Source of the DNA: Sporisorium sorghi | Taxonomy: Eukaryota; Basidiomycota; Ustilaginomycetes; Ustilaginales; Ustilaginaceae | Direction: 5' to 3' | Assembly (NCBI GenBank): GCA_023212695.1 | Contig: JALCCG010000177.1 | Coordinates: 1-44,701, forward strand | DNA: 44,701 nt | Shown: one piece after another, positions 19,913 to 29,932 of the stretch | Position numbering within the stretch: the first letter of the stretch is position 1 | Layout of the letters: the number at the start of each line of letters is the position of its first letter | Made by a program: the position numbers and the translations under genes | Notes under the pieces: model-generated | Database searches by the model: none | What the model was told of the DNA's origin: nothing | What the model saw: the letters and a program-made list of their open reading frames with translations, nothing else

Positions 19913-21403
19913 TCAAGGCTCAACATTACCCGACAGCCTCTTCCCCACCAACCCCTCCAGCCCCTCGCCACTATACGTCAGCAGCGGACTCAACTCGACC
20001 TCAACCCCCTCGTCCACCTTCACCCCGGCCTTCTCCAACCACCTCGCCTGCTGCGCCAACAAATCCCTCCTCGACGTATCCTCGTCATCCACCCCCGTTC
20101 CCTTCGCGTTCTTCAGCGGGCTAAACTCCTCCCTCCGCGCGACCTCGTGCACAGCCAGCCGGTCGCCGCAGAACGGAAACACGTCAAACACAAACAGCTC
20201 CAGCTTCATCCCGTTCGGCACCGTCGGCTTGACCTTGTCCCCTGCACGGAGATCGACAGTGGGGATCTTCTTGCGCGCAATGTGGAACGCCATCTCGCCT
20301 TCGAATGCGGGCACGTCGTCTGCGAGGAAGCGGGTGGTGTAGAAGTGGTTGACGATGTTCGCGGCGCGGAAGGCGAGTTCTCCGGTGTCGTCGCGGGCTT
20401 CGCTGAGCGCGGCGGGGATTTCGGAGTACTCGACCACGCCGAACTTGCCATCGCGAAGTGCGACGACGCCGACGGACTCTTTGGGGTCTTCCTTCTTGAC
20501 CACTTTCACGCCGGCCTGCACGCCTTGCTCGAGACAGACGCCGAGGAACACCGGGTCGCCCACCTTGACCAGGCAGTTGTCCACACCGTACGCATGCAGG
20601 TACTTGATCCCGCGCTGTTCGAGGTCCGAAATGACCGTCTCGCGCTGACCCTTGTTGTACGGCGTGCGCAGGGCGCGGTAGAGCCCGCCATTGCCATCCG
20701 GAGCCGTGGCGACCGTGCTGGGCGTCTCGAGGAGGATCTTGCCCTCGAGCGAGAGACACGGCAGCGTGCCCTGTTCGAAAAACACAATGTTGCGCTGCTC
20801 GAGCCCAAAATAGTTGTTCTGCGCGAAAAACGCCTCGGTGTCCTTGCGCGTAGGTCCCGAGGTCATAATGTACCACGGAATGACAACCGCCGACGAGCTC
20901 GTTGACGACGAAGCCGAGCCAGCAGCGTGCTTGGCAGCCAGAGTCTGAAGACGCAGGATACGCTCGGCCTGGATCTGGAACAAACTCTTGTGCGAAGGCA
21001 GCCCAATGTCATAACAGCCCTTGGGCGCACTCGAGCCGAGTCGTGTACCCTGCCCACCCGCCATGAGCAGCACGCCGACGTGCCCCTGCGCAATGGCATC
21101 GAGCCCCATCGTCCTGTAGTGCTGCACCTTGGCCGGGTCCGCCTCGCCCTCGATGGTGTTTACGACCGACGACGCGGGGGGCGGCTGCACCTGATGCGAC
21201 TTGCCGGCCCTCGCCTCCTCGTCGGCCTTGATGGCGGTGTGAAAGACCTGATTGACGCGCGCGACGTCGAGCTCGTCGAGCTGCTGAGCGAGCTCGGCCT
21301 GCTGCTCGGCAGACAGCGTGTCCCAGAAGGCAAAGAGGTGCGACTGGCCTGCCTTTTCGTACCTCTGTTTGAGGGCGGTGATGTCCACCGGTGAGATCGA
21401 CAT
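19913..21403 (-). CDS. UAP1: UDP-N-acetylglucosamine pyrophosphorylase
   Basis: Makes UDP-GlcNAc from UTP and GlcNAc-1-phosphate in the cytosol, the donor for chitin, N-glycans and GPI anchors. Intronless, 496 aa, within the family range (about 480-520). The nucleotide-binding signature LLMAGGQGTRLG is at residues 112-123, followed by PKG (127-129) and DIGLPSHKSLFQIQAERI. Later family blocks are IPWYIMTSG, NIVFFEQGTLPC, PDGNGGLYRAL and VDNCLVKVGDPVFLG. Start choice: MSISPVDITAL matches family N-termini. An in-frame ATG 198 nt upstream would add a Pro/Ser-rich leader with no family counterpart. A 35-base poly(dA:dT) tract lies 329 nt upstream. Confidence 0.95.
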   Translation of the reverse strand: MSISPVDITALKQRYEKAGQSHLFAFWDTLSAEQQAELAQQLDELDVARVNQVFHTAIKADEEARAGKSHQVQPPPASSVVNTIEGEADPAKVQHYRTMGLDAIAQGHVGVLLMAGGQGTRLGSSAPKGCYDIGLPSHKSLFQIQAERILRLQTLAAKHAAGSASSSTSSSAVVIPWYIMTSGPTRKDTEAFFAQNNYFGLEQRNIVFFEQGTLPCLSLEGKILLETPSTVATAPDGNGGLYRALRTPYNKGQRETVISDLEQRGIKYLHAYGVDNCLVKVGDPVFLGVCLEQGVQAGVKVVKKEDPKESVGVVALRDGKFGVVEYSEIPAALSEARDDTGELAFRAANIVNHFYTTRFLADDVPAFEGEMAFHIARKKIPTVDLRAGDKVKPTVPNGMKLELFVFDVFPFCGDRLAVHEVARREEFSPLKNAKGTGVDDEDTSRRDLLAQQARWLEKAGVKVDEGVEVELSPLLTYSGEGLEGLVGKRLSGNVEP

Positions 21404-21730
21404 GTTGGGTGTATGCTTGCTAACGAAGACCTTGTATGCTTGAAAGGGATGTCTGCCAGAGAGATTTGGTGGTCGTAAAGCAAAGATGCGATGGAAAGGT
21501 GATGGACAAGAAGACGAAAGGAACGATGGAAATGACAGGAACGCCAAGCGACGTCGCTGGCACTCGATGCGGTGGAGTTGGCGAGCTGCGTGTGTGTCCA
21601 AAAGTGTGCTCTCCTAGAAGAACCTTTCCAAGGCAGTGCAGCCCAGCGATAATCCCAATTCAAGGCGACAACTGTTTTGGTGTTGATCGACAGCAGCGTC
21701 ACTCTCTTGGCTTGAATTCCGAACAAATGC

Positions 21731-21767
<37 letters not shown>

Positions 21768-22291
21768 GCATTCGGACAGCACTGCTCAGCACAAACTGCC
21801 CACGAGCCTTTCTTTTTATTTTTTACCCCTATATTCGAGTGAATTTCGAAGCGATTTTCTGGCTGAAAAAGTGCAGGTGTTGGTCTTGGTTGAAAGAGAT
21901 GCACGCGCGCGTCACTGGTCACTAAATGCCGACCCAAAACGGGAAGCGCAGCTGCACAGCGAATTCGCTTCAATCGACACGCTGCAAGCCTCATCATCGT
22001 CGAGTGTCGAATAGCATCACCGCAAAGACGAACAGACCAGATGATAGACACAGAGGGTGAACAGGAGCGACTGTGGGATTATCGAAAACGAGTACAAGTG
22101 GTACGTTGGACAAAGGGGCACGGCAAAGCGAGTACAAAAGAGCAACCGCGCAGATCAGAAAAGGGAAAGAGCAGGCCGCGCAGCAACACTTTCGACTGCG
22201 TGGCGACCCTGCTCACTGGTCGAGAAGGAACAACGATGCAAAGGATGCGAAACAACTGGAACTACAAAGGAAAACTTGATCAGGAACACCA
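21404..22291. promoter_or_regulatory. UAP1 upstream region
   Basis: Lies between the UAP1 start and the stop of the bZIP gene, both on the minus strand. It contains the 35-base A tract and otherwise no gene evidence. Confidence 0.45.
21732..21766. repeat. Poly(dA:dT) tract, 35 bp
   Basis: Thirty-five A on the plus strand, so a T tract in the sense orientation of UAP1, 329 nt before its ATG. The arrangement mirrors the aconitase promoter. Confidence 0.95.
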
Positions 22292-24784
22292 TCAGAGCCG
22301 AATCGGATCCTCGCCCCGCGTGCGCCTCCATCGGTTGGTGGCGCGCAGGATCTCGCCGTCCACCATGTAGGGATACTTGCGGAACATGCTCTCCTTGAAT
22401 TCGAAGCATTCGCCGTCAAAGACATCGCCCGCCGGCGACCATACGCGCAGCGTCTGCACCACCTCGTAGAAGAACTCGTCCAGCCAGCGCTGCGCCGGCT
22501 TGCGCAGACGGTGCGAGCCGCGCGGCTTCTCCAGGAAGCCGTACGAGTAGACGCGAGCCTTGTCCGGGATCACCACCGCTCCGTGGTGGTCCTTGGGCTT
22601 CCACGCAGACATGTCGGCGACCAGCGCGGTTCGCTTGCGGATGTCCTCGTCGCTCAGCTCCGCGGTGGGCTTGTCCTCTTGCGTGCCTGCAGTGCCCGAG
22701 GGCGAAGCGTGGCCGCCGGCATCCTCGCTGAACCTCGCGGCGTCTTCTTCCTCCTGCGCCAGCTCCTCGATCGCATGGAAGGCGCTGAGGATGGTGAGGA
22801 TGCGATCGCGCATCGCTGGATACGGCAGCACCGCAATCTCGACCGGATGGAAGCCGATGCGCATCTGCATCTCGGTGGGCATCAGGTTCTTGGGCAGGTA
22901 CAGGTCCGAAGCGCCAAACGAGGGGTCACCGGGGAATCGAGGCAGATCGTCACAGCCATCGACAAAGCTGGGCGTCTCGCGTGCGGCGCGCAGGTTGACG
23001 ATGCCCGACTTGAGCTTGGTCGTAAAGGGGAGCAGCGTGCTAAAGTAGAGACGGCACACCTTGTACAGGACGAGCTCGGGCACGGCGACCATCGAGGGGA
23101 AGCTCTGCGCCGCTTTGTTGCGCCTCTGGTTGAGCGAAATCTCCCACATGGCCTTCTTGACTTGCTGCTGCGCTGCGGATCGGGACGACGATCCCGCCGT
23201 TGCCTTGCCCTTGTCCGCTGCTGTTCCGTCGCCGTCGCCCTTGAGCGCATCCTCTGCCTCGTCACCACGGTTCTCTTCGTCGAGGTGAGACGTGTCTGCA
23301 GCAATGGCAGGGAAGTCGCCGTTCCACTCCTTGGCCTGCGAAGTGGAAGCAGGGAATCGGTGTCCGATCATGCCTTGCCACTCTGCCTCTTGCGACTCGT
23401 CCTCGAGATGCGATTCGATCAGATCCAGATGGAAAGCGCCCATAAACTTGGTGAGCTGGACGGGTGCCACTTCAGCACCATCCTCGCCCCGAATGCCGGC
23501 GCCGTTGGAAATGGCTTGGCTGAACTTTTTCATATCGGCCAAGGCCTTTCGCAGAGTGGCATTTTCGGTCTCGAGCGTCTCGAGCCGGTCCTGCTTGCGC
23601 TTGCGGGACTCGCGCTGGGATGCCTTGTTACGCTCGCGCCTCTCCATGCTCGTCTTGAACGGTGCTGCGCCGAGCGCTGTGGAGCTGTTGACCGATGAGC
23701 CGGGATGGAAGGAGGCATCGCCAGCGAGTTGCCAAGAAGAGGGTGCCGCATCGCCTGCTGCAGATGCGGCTGCGGGCGAGGTTTTGCGCTTGGGGTTGGA
23801 AGGCGCGTTGGCGGTGCTCATGGCTGTGGCGAGGGTATTAAGGGGCGCAGAGGACGGACCGGCGCCGACAGCTGCGGATGGTGCGGGAGCGAGCCAGGAT
23901 TCGATCGAGTCCATCATCGAAGCCGAGGTGGACGGCGCGCCCATGGCCATGGTGGCAAGCGGAGGCACTGGTGCGGTGGCGTATGCGTGATAAAAGGGAG
24001 GTGCGTTTGCTCCCTCGGAACTGTGTGAGATGCGTGCGGACGAGTTGGGCGAGATGGATCCGTTGAAGCCTGCAGACTCGGGTGCAGAGTGAATGCTGCC
24101 GTGGACGGGCCCACTGGCGACGGACGATCCGGCTTCGGACAGCGAGAGACCTGCAGAAGCCAGATTTGCGCTCTCGTCGCTGGATCGTCTGTTCCCGGGA
24201 GGGCGCGGGACGGTTGCTGTTGCTGCCACGCCCAGCGAATGAGAGGCGTCGGGAATGGACGGTGGCGGAACGTGGCCAGAGGGTCCGACAGCAAAGGGAG
24301 GCGCCCCTGCCGAGCTGAGCGGGGCTGACTTGGGAGTGAAATTGACTGCGGCTTGTCCTGGAGCAGAAGCCTGAGCATGATTGGTTGCAGGCATGGGTGC
24401 AAGAGGCGCGCCTGGGATGTGGTTGGATGTGGCTGCTGGCGCAGGTTGAGCGTAGGCATCGAGATGGTAAGGCAGGCCGGGCCCGGCCATGGCTTGCGAG
24501 GAGGGCGCTTGAGAAGCAGCGTAGAACCACAAAGGCATCTGTGAGCCACTTGCGCCATCAAAGGGGAGTTGTGGTTCGAAAGGTGCTCGACCCGATGTGT
24601 ACTGATAGTTGGTGGAAGCAGGGTCAGAGGCCTGAGGAGGGAACGGTTGGCTTTGGTGAGGGGCATATGCGTGCGCTCCACCGAGGCGAGGATCGGCGCC
24701 TGCAGGGAAATCCGAGGGGAACGAGCCGGAGGGGCGACGACCGAGAGGCTGTGGCGCGGCCATGGTCGCTGTGGTGTGCTGCAT
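22292..24784 (-). CDS. bZIP transcription factor with DUF3425-like C-terminus
   Basis: Intronless, 830 aa from the first ATG. The open frame reaches further only through a TTG. A second ATG at 24763 (codon 8) has a near-ideal context (ACCATGG) and may be the main start. Residues 1-375 are a Pro/Ser/Ala-rich, low-complexity probable activation region. The basic region and zipper occupy about 380-425: MERRERNKASQRESRKRKQ, then leucine-spaced LETLETENATLRKAL. The C-terminal 280 residues (LVLYKVCRLYFSTLLPF, EMQMRIGFHPVEIAVLPYPAMRDRIL, QRWLDEFFYEVV, RATNRWR) resemble DUF3425, which accompanies fungal bZIPs. A nuclear DNA-binding regulator is well supported; its targets are unknown. Confidence 0.88.
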   Translation of the reverse strand: MQHTTATMAAPQPLGRRPSGSFPSDFPAGADPRLGGAHAYAPHQSQPFPPQASDPASTNYQYTSGRAPFEPQLPFDGASGSQMPLWFYAASQAPSSQAMAGPGLPYHLDAYAQPAPAATSNHIPGAPLAPMPATNHAQASAPGQAAVNFTPKSAPLSSAGAPPFAVGPSGHVPPPSIPDASHSLGVAATATVPRPPGNRRSSDESANLASAGLSLSEAGSSVASGPVHGSIHSAPESAGFNGSISPNSSARISHSSEGANAPPFYHAYATAPVPPLATMAMGAPSTSASMMDSIESWLAPAPSAAVGAGPSSAPLNTLATAMSTANAPSNPKRKTSPAAASAAGDAAPSSWQLAGDASFHPGSSVNSSTALGAAPFKTSMERRERNKASQRESRKRKQDRLETLETENATLRKALADMKKFSQAISNGAGIRGEDGAEVAPVQLTKFMGAFHLDLIESHLEDESQEAEWQGMIGHRFPASTSQAKEWNGDFPAIAADTSHLDEENRGDEAEDALKGDGDGTAADKGKATAGSSSRSAAQQQVKKAMWEISLNQRRNKAAQSFPSMVAVPELVLYKVCRLYFSTLLPFTTKLKSGIVNLRAARETPSFVDGCDDLPRFPGDPSFGASDLYLPKNLMPTEMQMRIGFHPVEIAVLPYPAMRDRILTILSAFHAIEELAQEEEDAARFSEDAGGHASPSGTAGTQEDKPTAELSDEDIRKRTALVADMSAWKPKDHHGAVVIPDKARVYSYGFLEKPRGSHRLRKPAQRWLDEFFYEVVQTLRVWSPAGDVFDGECFEFKESMFRKYPYMVDGEILRATNRWRRTRGEDPIRL

Positions 24785-25212
24785 AGCAGTGTGGTTTGGA
24801 GATGTTGACGAGCACAGTTGGCTAGTATGCAAGGTAGAACGGTGTCGGAAGGTGATGGATGGTGGATGGAAGTGACGAAGGGTCAGATGCCTGAGTCGAA
24901 GGTGGAAGATCGGAGAGACGATGGGACTCGAGCTGGTAGGAGAATCGATGAGCCGCGAGCTTGTCAGATGGTAGAGACGGTGACGGAGAAGAATCGACGC
25001 GTGTAATCAGATGCGAAGGTGTTGAAGAGGAACGGGATGGAAAGGAAACAATGGGTGCAGGAGAATGAGATGGTGGGGAAGAGGAGGGTCAAGCGGGTCA
25101 AGCGGGTCAAGCGGAAGCTGTGTCGGATGAGATTGAACCAACTGACTGAGCAGAGCAAGACGATGGACAGTCGAAGGAGCCATTCAAGTGTATGCGCTCT
25201 TCGGAATTGAAC

Positions 25213-25262
25213 TGAATGAATGAATGAATGAATGAATGAATGAATGAATGAATGAATGAATG
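25213..25262. repeat. TGAA tetranucleotide microsatellite
   Basis: About twelve perfect TGAA units, 430-480 nt upstream of the bZIP start. Confidence 0.95.
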
Positions 25263-25872
25263 CAGGGTGAGAGCTGCCTTGGCCTTGGCTTTTCGCCTTT
25301 GCTGAGTGAGTCCAAAAAGTCTCTCAGCTGATAGACGTGCTGAAAATCTAGCTGCTGCCGCTGCAGCAAGCAAACCCTGCCAACGAGACAGAGAAGCTGC
25401 TCTCTTGGCTTTGAGACAAGCGCAAATACGCTGCAGCTGACTGTAGCTTTTTGACACTGCTGCTGCTGTTGCAATGCACGAGGTGTACAGTATATGCTGC
25501 CAATGCACGTTTGAACGGCAGAATTTCGGTGAGTGTTGGAGATCGAGAAAAGAGACTCAGCAGATGCCTTGGCTCTGCTCCGCTCGCTAGACCGATGGTA
25601 TAGACGACAAGCCGACCGACTGAAAGAGGAGAGAGGAGTGGCAGCAGTCGTCAGTTCCGAAGCTCTGCCTAAAAGAGTCCAGACCAGTGAGCAGCGGAGT
25701 CTCAGTCGGAATGCACGAAAAGAACGGTGCCGAGTGGAAGGAAAGGAAGCCTTTGTGAAGGCAAGAAAGGGCTCAGCCTATGCAAGGATCGTTCATGCTT
25801 TTCTTTTTCTCTCTTTTTTTTTTTTTTTTGTCTTGTTTGGAGGCAGCACAGCGGCGCAGGAGAGCAGCGAAT

Positions 25873-25920
25873 GAATTTTATTTTATTTATTTTATTTTAT
25901 TTTTTTTTATTTATTTTTTT
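25873..25920. repeat. AT-only low-complexity block
   Basis: TTTTA/TTTA-type repeats of nearly pure A and T in an otherwise GC-rich genome, close to a T tract at 25814-25829. Confidence 0.85.
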
Positions 25921-26957
25921 CATGCCACGGGTCCACTGCAGCATTGCGCCGAGTGCAGGCAGCTCAGCAAACCCATCAGCCTTTCGATCGCTCGGTTCCC
26001 ACACGGAGATTAGAGCTCGTAAAGTCCAGCTGAGTCGCCTCTGTCGTTGCTGTTCATTTTTATCATGGACACGCTGCCAAGGAGAAAGCTCTTGGCTCGC
26101 CATCACATCCCGCCGTTGCCGTCGCTTGCGACAACCGGCGGTGTCGAGACGTCGAGGTCGAGCGAGTGGGCACTGCAACGAGTTCAACACCATCGTGGGA
26201 CCGTGAAGCAGTGATTGAGATTCCCACCCTGTGCTGCCTCCTACAGCATCCGAACCCCGCCGGTGGTTGCAGCGCCAAGTGCGTCTGGTGGGGCGGTGCT
26301 TGGCCATGTCCCACCATCGACTGCCATGCTGAGCGACCTCGGGAAACGGCGCCTCGCCTCTACGGAAACGCAGTGGGCAGTTCAGGCTGAAGAACAAAGG
26401 GGAGGAAGAATTAGCTGTTTCATGCGCTCCCTCGTCGTCCATCTCCACGCCATCCAAACAGACCCTCTTCTTCAAAACACCGTCGGGCACTGCGGCATGA
26501 CACGATCGGCTGCGGAAACGTGAAGCCGCCTTCACTTCCAATGTGGTGTACTGTACATCGAGCGGTGGCAATGCAGGAAATGTAGCGTAGAACACCGTCG
26601 GGCTTCTTGCGCCTTTTGACTCGGTTGGGCGGAGCTGCTAAGCTCGAAGCCACATCAGACATGCAATGTCGTCTGAACTTCAATCTGTCGGATGGAGAGC
26701 TTCGGTAACTTTGCTTCGATGCCCGCGAGCTGCGATCCCGACGCACCCTCTCTTCCACCACATGCTACCGTCGTGCTCTACCACATGCAGACGATCCGGC
26801 GTCTAGAGGTTCCTTCCGGCAGCACGCCCCCTTCAAACCCCGTTCTTCGCAAACGCCGTGAGCCAAGCCTTCCGGAGTCTACTCGCTGCGCCCACCCAAA
26901 CGTGATCTCACACCTAATCGCCGGAAAATCTTCCACTTCGTCCTCGGAAAAGACGGA

Positions 26958-26998
26958 TTTTTTTTTTTTTTGATTTTTTTTTTTTTTTTTTTTTTTTT
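26958..26998. repeat. Interrupted poly(dT) tract
   Basis: Fourteen T, a GA interruption, then twenty-five T on the plus strand. Confidence 0.95.
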
Positions 26999-27524
26999 GG
27001 CATCTCACGCGCGTTTCGCAGCCGCTCGCTTGCACTGCCTCTAGGTTGCTTCGCTTCCACGATCCTCCGACCATCGGAGCGTGAGGAAGAACAATTGCGC
27101 TACTAGACTGCAGCAGAGCTCGCCTCGGGCGGGCGGCGTCGCACTAGTTAGACACGCTAAAGCAAACTTTTGCTGCGTTTCGAACGATTTGGCGTCGTTC
27201 GGTTGAATGATTTTCGCGACCTCGATTTTTTACCTGAATTTTGTGGGATGAATTGTTTGATCTGCAAACCAAATCATCTTCGAGGCAGCTGAGAGGATGA
27301 AGCTCAGAATCCCACATGGTGGCGGGGTGTGATTACATAACGACGACGAATCAAGGTCTTCTCGAGCACACAATCATGCTATTCAGCTTGGCTTCTCACC
27401 TTCCGCGGGGGACCACCATCCACTGCGCACTGGGACAAACACATCGAGGTCCACCTTTCCAGTCGTGAGAATGGCTGTATTACAAAGATCCATACTAGCA
27501 TCCAGAGGGCCACAGAGTCTACAT

Positions 27525-29537
27525 TCACTGCACCTTTTCCCACTCGACATCGTCCGTCGAGGATCCGCCACTGCTCGGTACCGTAGTCGTTTTGAGTGTG
27601 ACCGCCGCATCCTCGTTCGACGAGGCAGGCGGACGTGCATCCTCCGTATCGAGCGCCGCAGGCACATCCTCCTCCTCAGTGGACGACGCACGCGCATGTT
27701 CCTGCACCACAAACTCGTCATCCGCGAGCGAGCTCCACGGCGGCAGATCACCCTTCCTCGCGCTCCGCCACACCTGGCGCGTCATGCGCTCACAATACCC
27801 CACGTACTCGCGCGCCATGCCCAGCACGCGCCTTGCGTCCGCGGGATCGCCCTGCACCGTGTCCGGGTCGATGCCCGCAAGCGCCAGTCGAGCGCCCACG
27901 CCTGGTCCCGCGCCGCCGAGCTGCGAGCGGTAGTATTCGATGTTCTCGATGCCCACGTATTCGCGGCCCCAAAAGTCGGTGCGGCTGCCGTATCGCTTCT
28001 TGGGGTCGGGTTGCGGGGCGAGGCATGCGTGGCTGACCGAGACGGCGCCTTTGAACGGGTCGATCGGGTGGTGCGGCGAGCCTACCCAGCGTGCGACGTA
28101 GAAGCTCGCCACCACGAATACCGTCACCCACGATGCGACGAACTGCGACATCATGGTCGAGGCCACCACGCCCGGGTGCGCCAGGAAGCTGCGCGGTTCG
28201 GGTTGTCCGGGCAGCGCACGCGATGCAGGTGGCAGCCCGAGGAAGCCGTGCGCGGGCGAGCCACCGGCTGAAGAGGCGGAACGACGCATGCCCGTGCCAT
28301 CTTCAGCGGTAGTCGACATGCCCAGCAGCGACGGGCGCTCCTCCATGGGCGTGCCCGGCTGCGTACGCATGCGTCTCGTCTCCAACGCATCATCGAGCCC
28401 AAACGCCGCCAGCTCGCACTGGTACTTGACCGACTCGTACGGCAGCGGCGCCTTGCTCACATCGAGACACTCGTAATCGCTCGCATCGTAATACTTCGAA
28501 AACGCCTCGACGGAGCTGGTCCAGATGATGCGCGACGGCACCGAGTAGGGCGTAGCGCGCAACGAGGGCAGCAGGGCGCGCACGAGGATCCAGTGTGCGC
28601 CGACGTTGCACTGCCACACCCAGCCAAAGCCGTCGTCGCTCTTGTCGCCGGCGCGCTGCATCTTGTACGCGGGCCAGGTGACGGCGTAGCGGAACTGCGT
28701 CATGATCATCCACACGGCGTGGAGCCAGTTCATGCCCGTCCAGGCGGACGAGCCGGCGTTGAGCACGACGTGCGTGACGTGCGGATAGCGCTCGCGCACC
28801 ATGCGTGCACATTCGAGCGCACTGCCCATGCTGCCGAGGTCGAGCGGGACAAACTCGATGCGCGTGCCCTGGCAGAAGCGACGTCGGTAGCGTGCATTGG
28901 CAAGCTTGGTGCGCTGCTCCAGGCTGGCATTGAGGTCGGGCGAGCTAGGATCATCGACAGCATCTGCCTTTTCGTCTTGTGAGTTCGAATCCACGCCCGG
29001 GTCCTGGTCGGCGTCGTCTCCGCTGGCAAGCGCCTTGCGCTGCTTTCTTCTTCGTCTGACATTGTTCTCTTGCGCATGGGCCACAAGCGCAGGATCGGCA
29101 TCTTCGTGCGGCGTATCGCGAATGTCCTGCTCCGTCTCCGGGTCCGTGAGCTTGTCGTCCTTGGAGGTGGTATCGAATGCAAACGCCCAACTCTCCGGAG
29201 GACCGGTGGGAGTATCTTCGTGATCTGGCAGGTTCTCGATCCACTTGAGCAGCTGCTTGAGTTGCTGCCTCGCCTTGTGCGCCTTGATGGGGTTGCGGCA
29301 GGCGAGGATGAGGGTGCATCCCTCTGGTGCGGCGAAGGGTGTCGGTGTGGGCTGGATAGAGGCGTCCGCGTAGCGCTGCGGGTGGTTGGGCAGGGTATCA
29401 GTTGGAGTGGGAGACGAGAGCTGGACGAGGAGTCGCTGGCAAATACCGAAACCGACTCCTGCGTTGGCACCGGTGACGAGGATGACAGGTCGCAAATCCT
29501 TGGCTTGCGAGCCGGAAGGAACGGCCGCCGCAGACAT
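27525..29537 (-). CDS. ERG27: 3-ketosteroid reductase, Erg27-like short-chain dehydrogenase
   Basis: Reduces the C-3 ketone during sterol C-4 demethylation in the ER. Intronless, 670 aa, nearly twice the yeast enzyme (347 aa). The SDR cofactor motif TGANAGVGFG is at residues 22-31; an acceptor-type block VVLNAGSS follows after an insertion. The catalytic region has IIWTSSVEAF (Ser) and the pair Tyr367-x3-Lys371 (PYESVKYQ). A probable membrane segment lies near residues 465-485 (FVASWVTVFVVASFYVARWVG). The extra length comes from a charged insert between about 105 and 225 (RRRKQRKAL, acidic and Asp-rich stretches), a Ser/Gly-rich insert after the active site, and an acidic Ser-rich tail. The assignment rests on the TGANAGVG, SSVEA and FLAHPGVVAST blocks. 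Confidence 0.82.
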   Translation of the reverse strand: MSAAAVPSGSQAKDLRPVILVTGANAGVGFGICQRLLVQLSSPTPTDTLPNHPQRYADASIQPTPTPFAAPEGCTLILACRNPIKAHKARQQLKQLLKWIENLPDHEDTPTGPPESWAFAFDTTSKDDKLTDPETEQDIRDTPHEDADPALVAHAQENNVRRRRKQRKALASGDDADQDPGVDSNSQDEKADAVDDPSSPDLNASLEQRTKLANARYRRRFCQGTRIEFVPLDLGSMGSALECARMVRERYPHVTHVVLNAGSSAWTGMNWLHAVWMIMTQFRYAVTWPAYKMQRAGDKSDDGFGWVWQCNVGAHWILVRALLPSLRATPYSVPSRIIWTSSVEAFSKYYDASDYECLDVSKAPLPYESVKYQCELAAFGLDDALETRRMRTQPGTPMEERPSLLGMSTTAEDGTGMRRSASSAGGSPAHGFLGLPPASRALPGQPEPRSFLAHPGVVASTMMSQFVASWVTVFVVASFYVARWVGSPHHPIDPFKGAVSVSHACLAPQPDPKKRYGSRTDFWGREYVGIENIEYYRSQLGGAGPGVGARLALAGIDPDTVQGDPADARRVLGMAREYVGYCERMTRQVWRSARKGDLPPWSSLADDEFVVQEHARASSTEEEDVPAALDTEDARPPASSNEDAAVTLKTTTVPSSGGSSTDDVEWEKVQ

Positions 29538-29932
29538 GGTCGCTTGTCAGAGATGGAGCTGGCGGGTGATGATGGAGGTGGTGTGAGAAGCAAGAGAATG
29601 CAGCCTCGTCTCGATCAACGTCAAACCAACACTTGTCTCTCCGTGCGAGGTCAGCTGTCTCAGCAAGCAAGAGCAAAGCACGCATGAGCTGATTTTGGAT
29701 TTCACGAAGCTCTGCCTTGCTGCCTCTCTCTCTCTTTCTCGTTGACAGGCGCTGTCTCGAGTTTCTCGTTGATCGACTGCGTGTGGACCCTTCTTTGCAC
29801 GCCGCGGCTTTTTTCGAATTTGTTAGATCTCTGTAACAATGCTTGCTCATCGAAAAATCCAGATTTTTGCGTGCAACGCTTCTTCGACTGCTCTCGAGAT
29901 CCTCCTCTTCAACACCATCATCTCTCTACAAC
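29538..29932. promoter_or_regulatory. Divergent promoter, ERG27 and ARC1
   Basis: 395 bp between the two start codons on opposite strands, with a CT-rich stretch at about 29720-29742. No gene is visible here. Confidence 0.5.

Larger units (their letters stand above)
24785..27524. other. Long intergenic region rich in simple repeats
   Basis: 2.7 kb between the bZIP start and the ERG27 stop. The left part should hold the bZIP promoter and leader. Seen here are a GTCAAGCGG triplication (about 25089-25115), a TGAA microsatellite (25213-25262), a T tract (25814-25829), a TTTTA/TTTA-rich AT block (25873-25920) and T tracts at 26958-26971 and 26974-26998. ORFs of up to 232 codons (25897-26595 minus, 26692-26973 plus) have no recognisable domains, and the longer one lacks an ATG at its 5' end. 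Confidence 0.45.

Noticed and set aside
21404..21601. N-terminal extension of UAP1 to an upstream ATG
   Set aside because: The added 66 residues are Ser/Pro/Phe-rich leader translation with no counterpart in the family; MSISPVD fits known N-termini.
25897..26595. 232-codon minus-strand ORF in the intergenic region
   Set aside because: Its 5' end is a GTG, the first ATG is about 50 codons in, it ends in a lysine run caused by the AT-rich repeat, and no domain is visible.
26692..26973. 93-codon plus-strand ORF
   Set aside because: It ends by running into a poly(T) tract (polyphenylalanine) and has no recognisable motif.
28980..28995. tRNA T-loop-like GTTCGAATCC
   Set aside because: It lies inside the ERG27 coding frame and no acceptor stem, D-arm or anticodon arm surrounds it.
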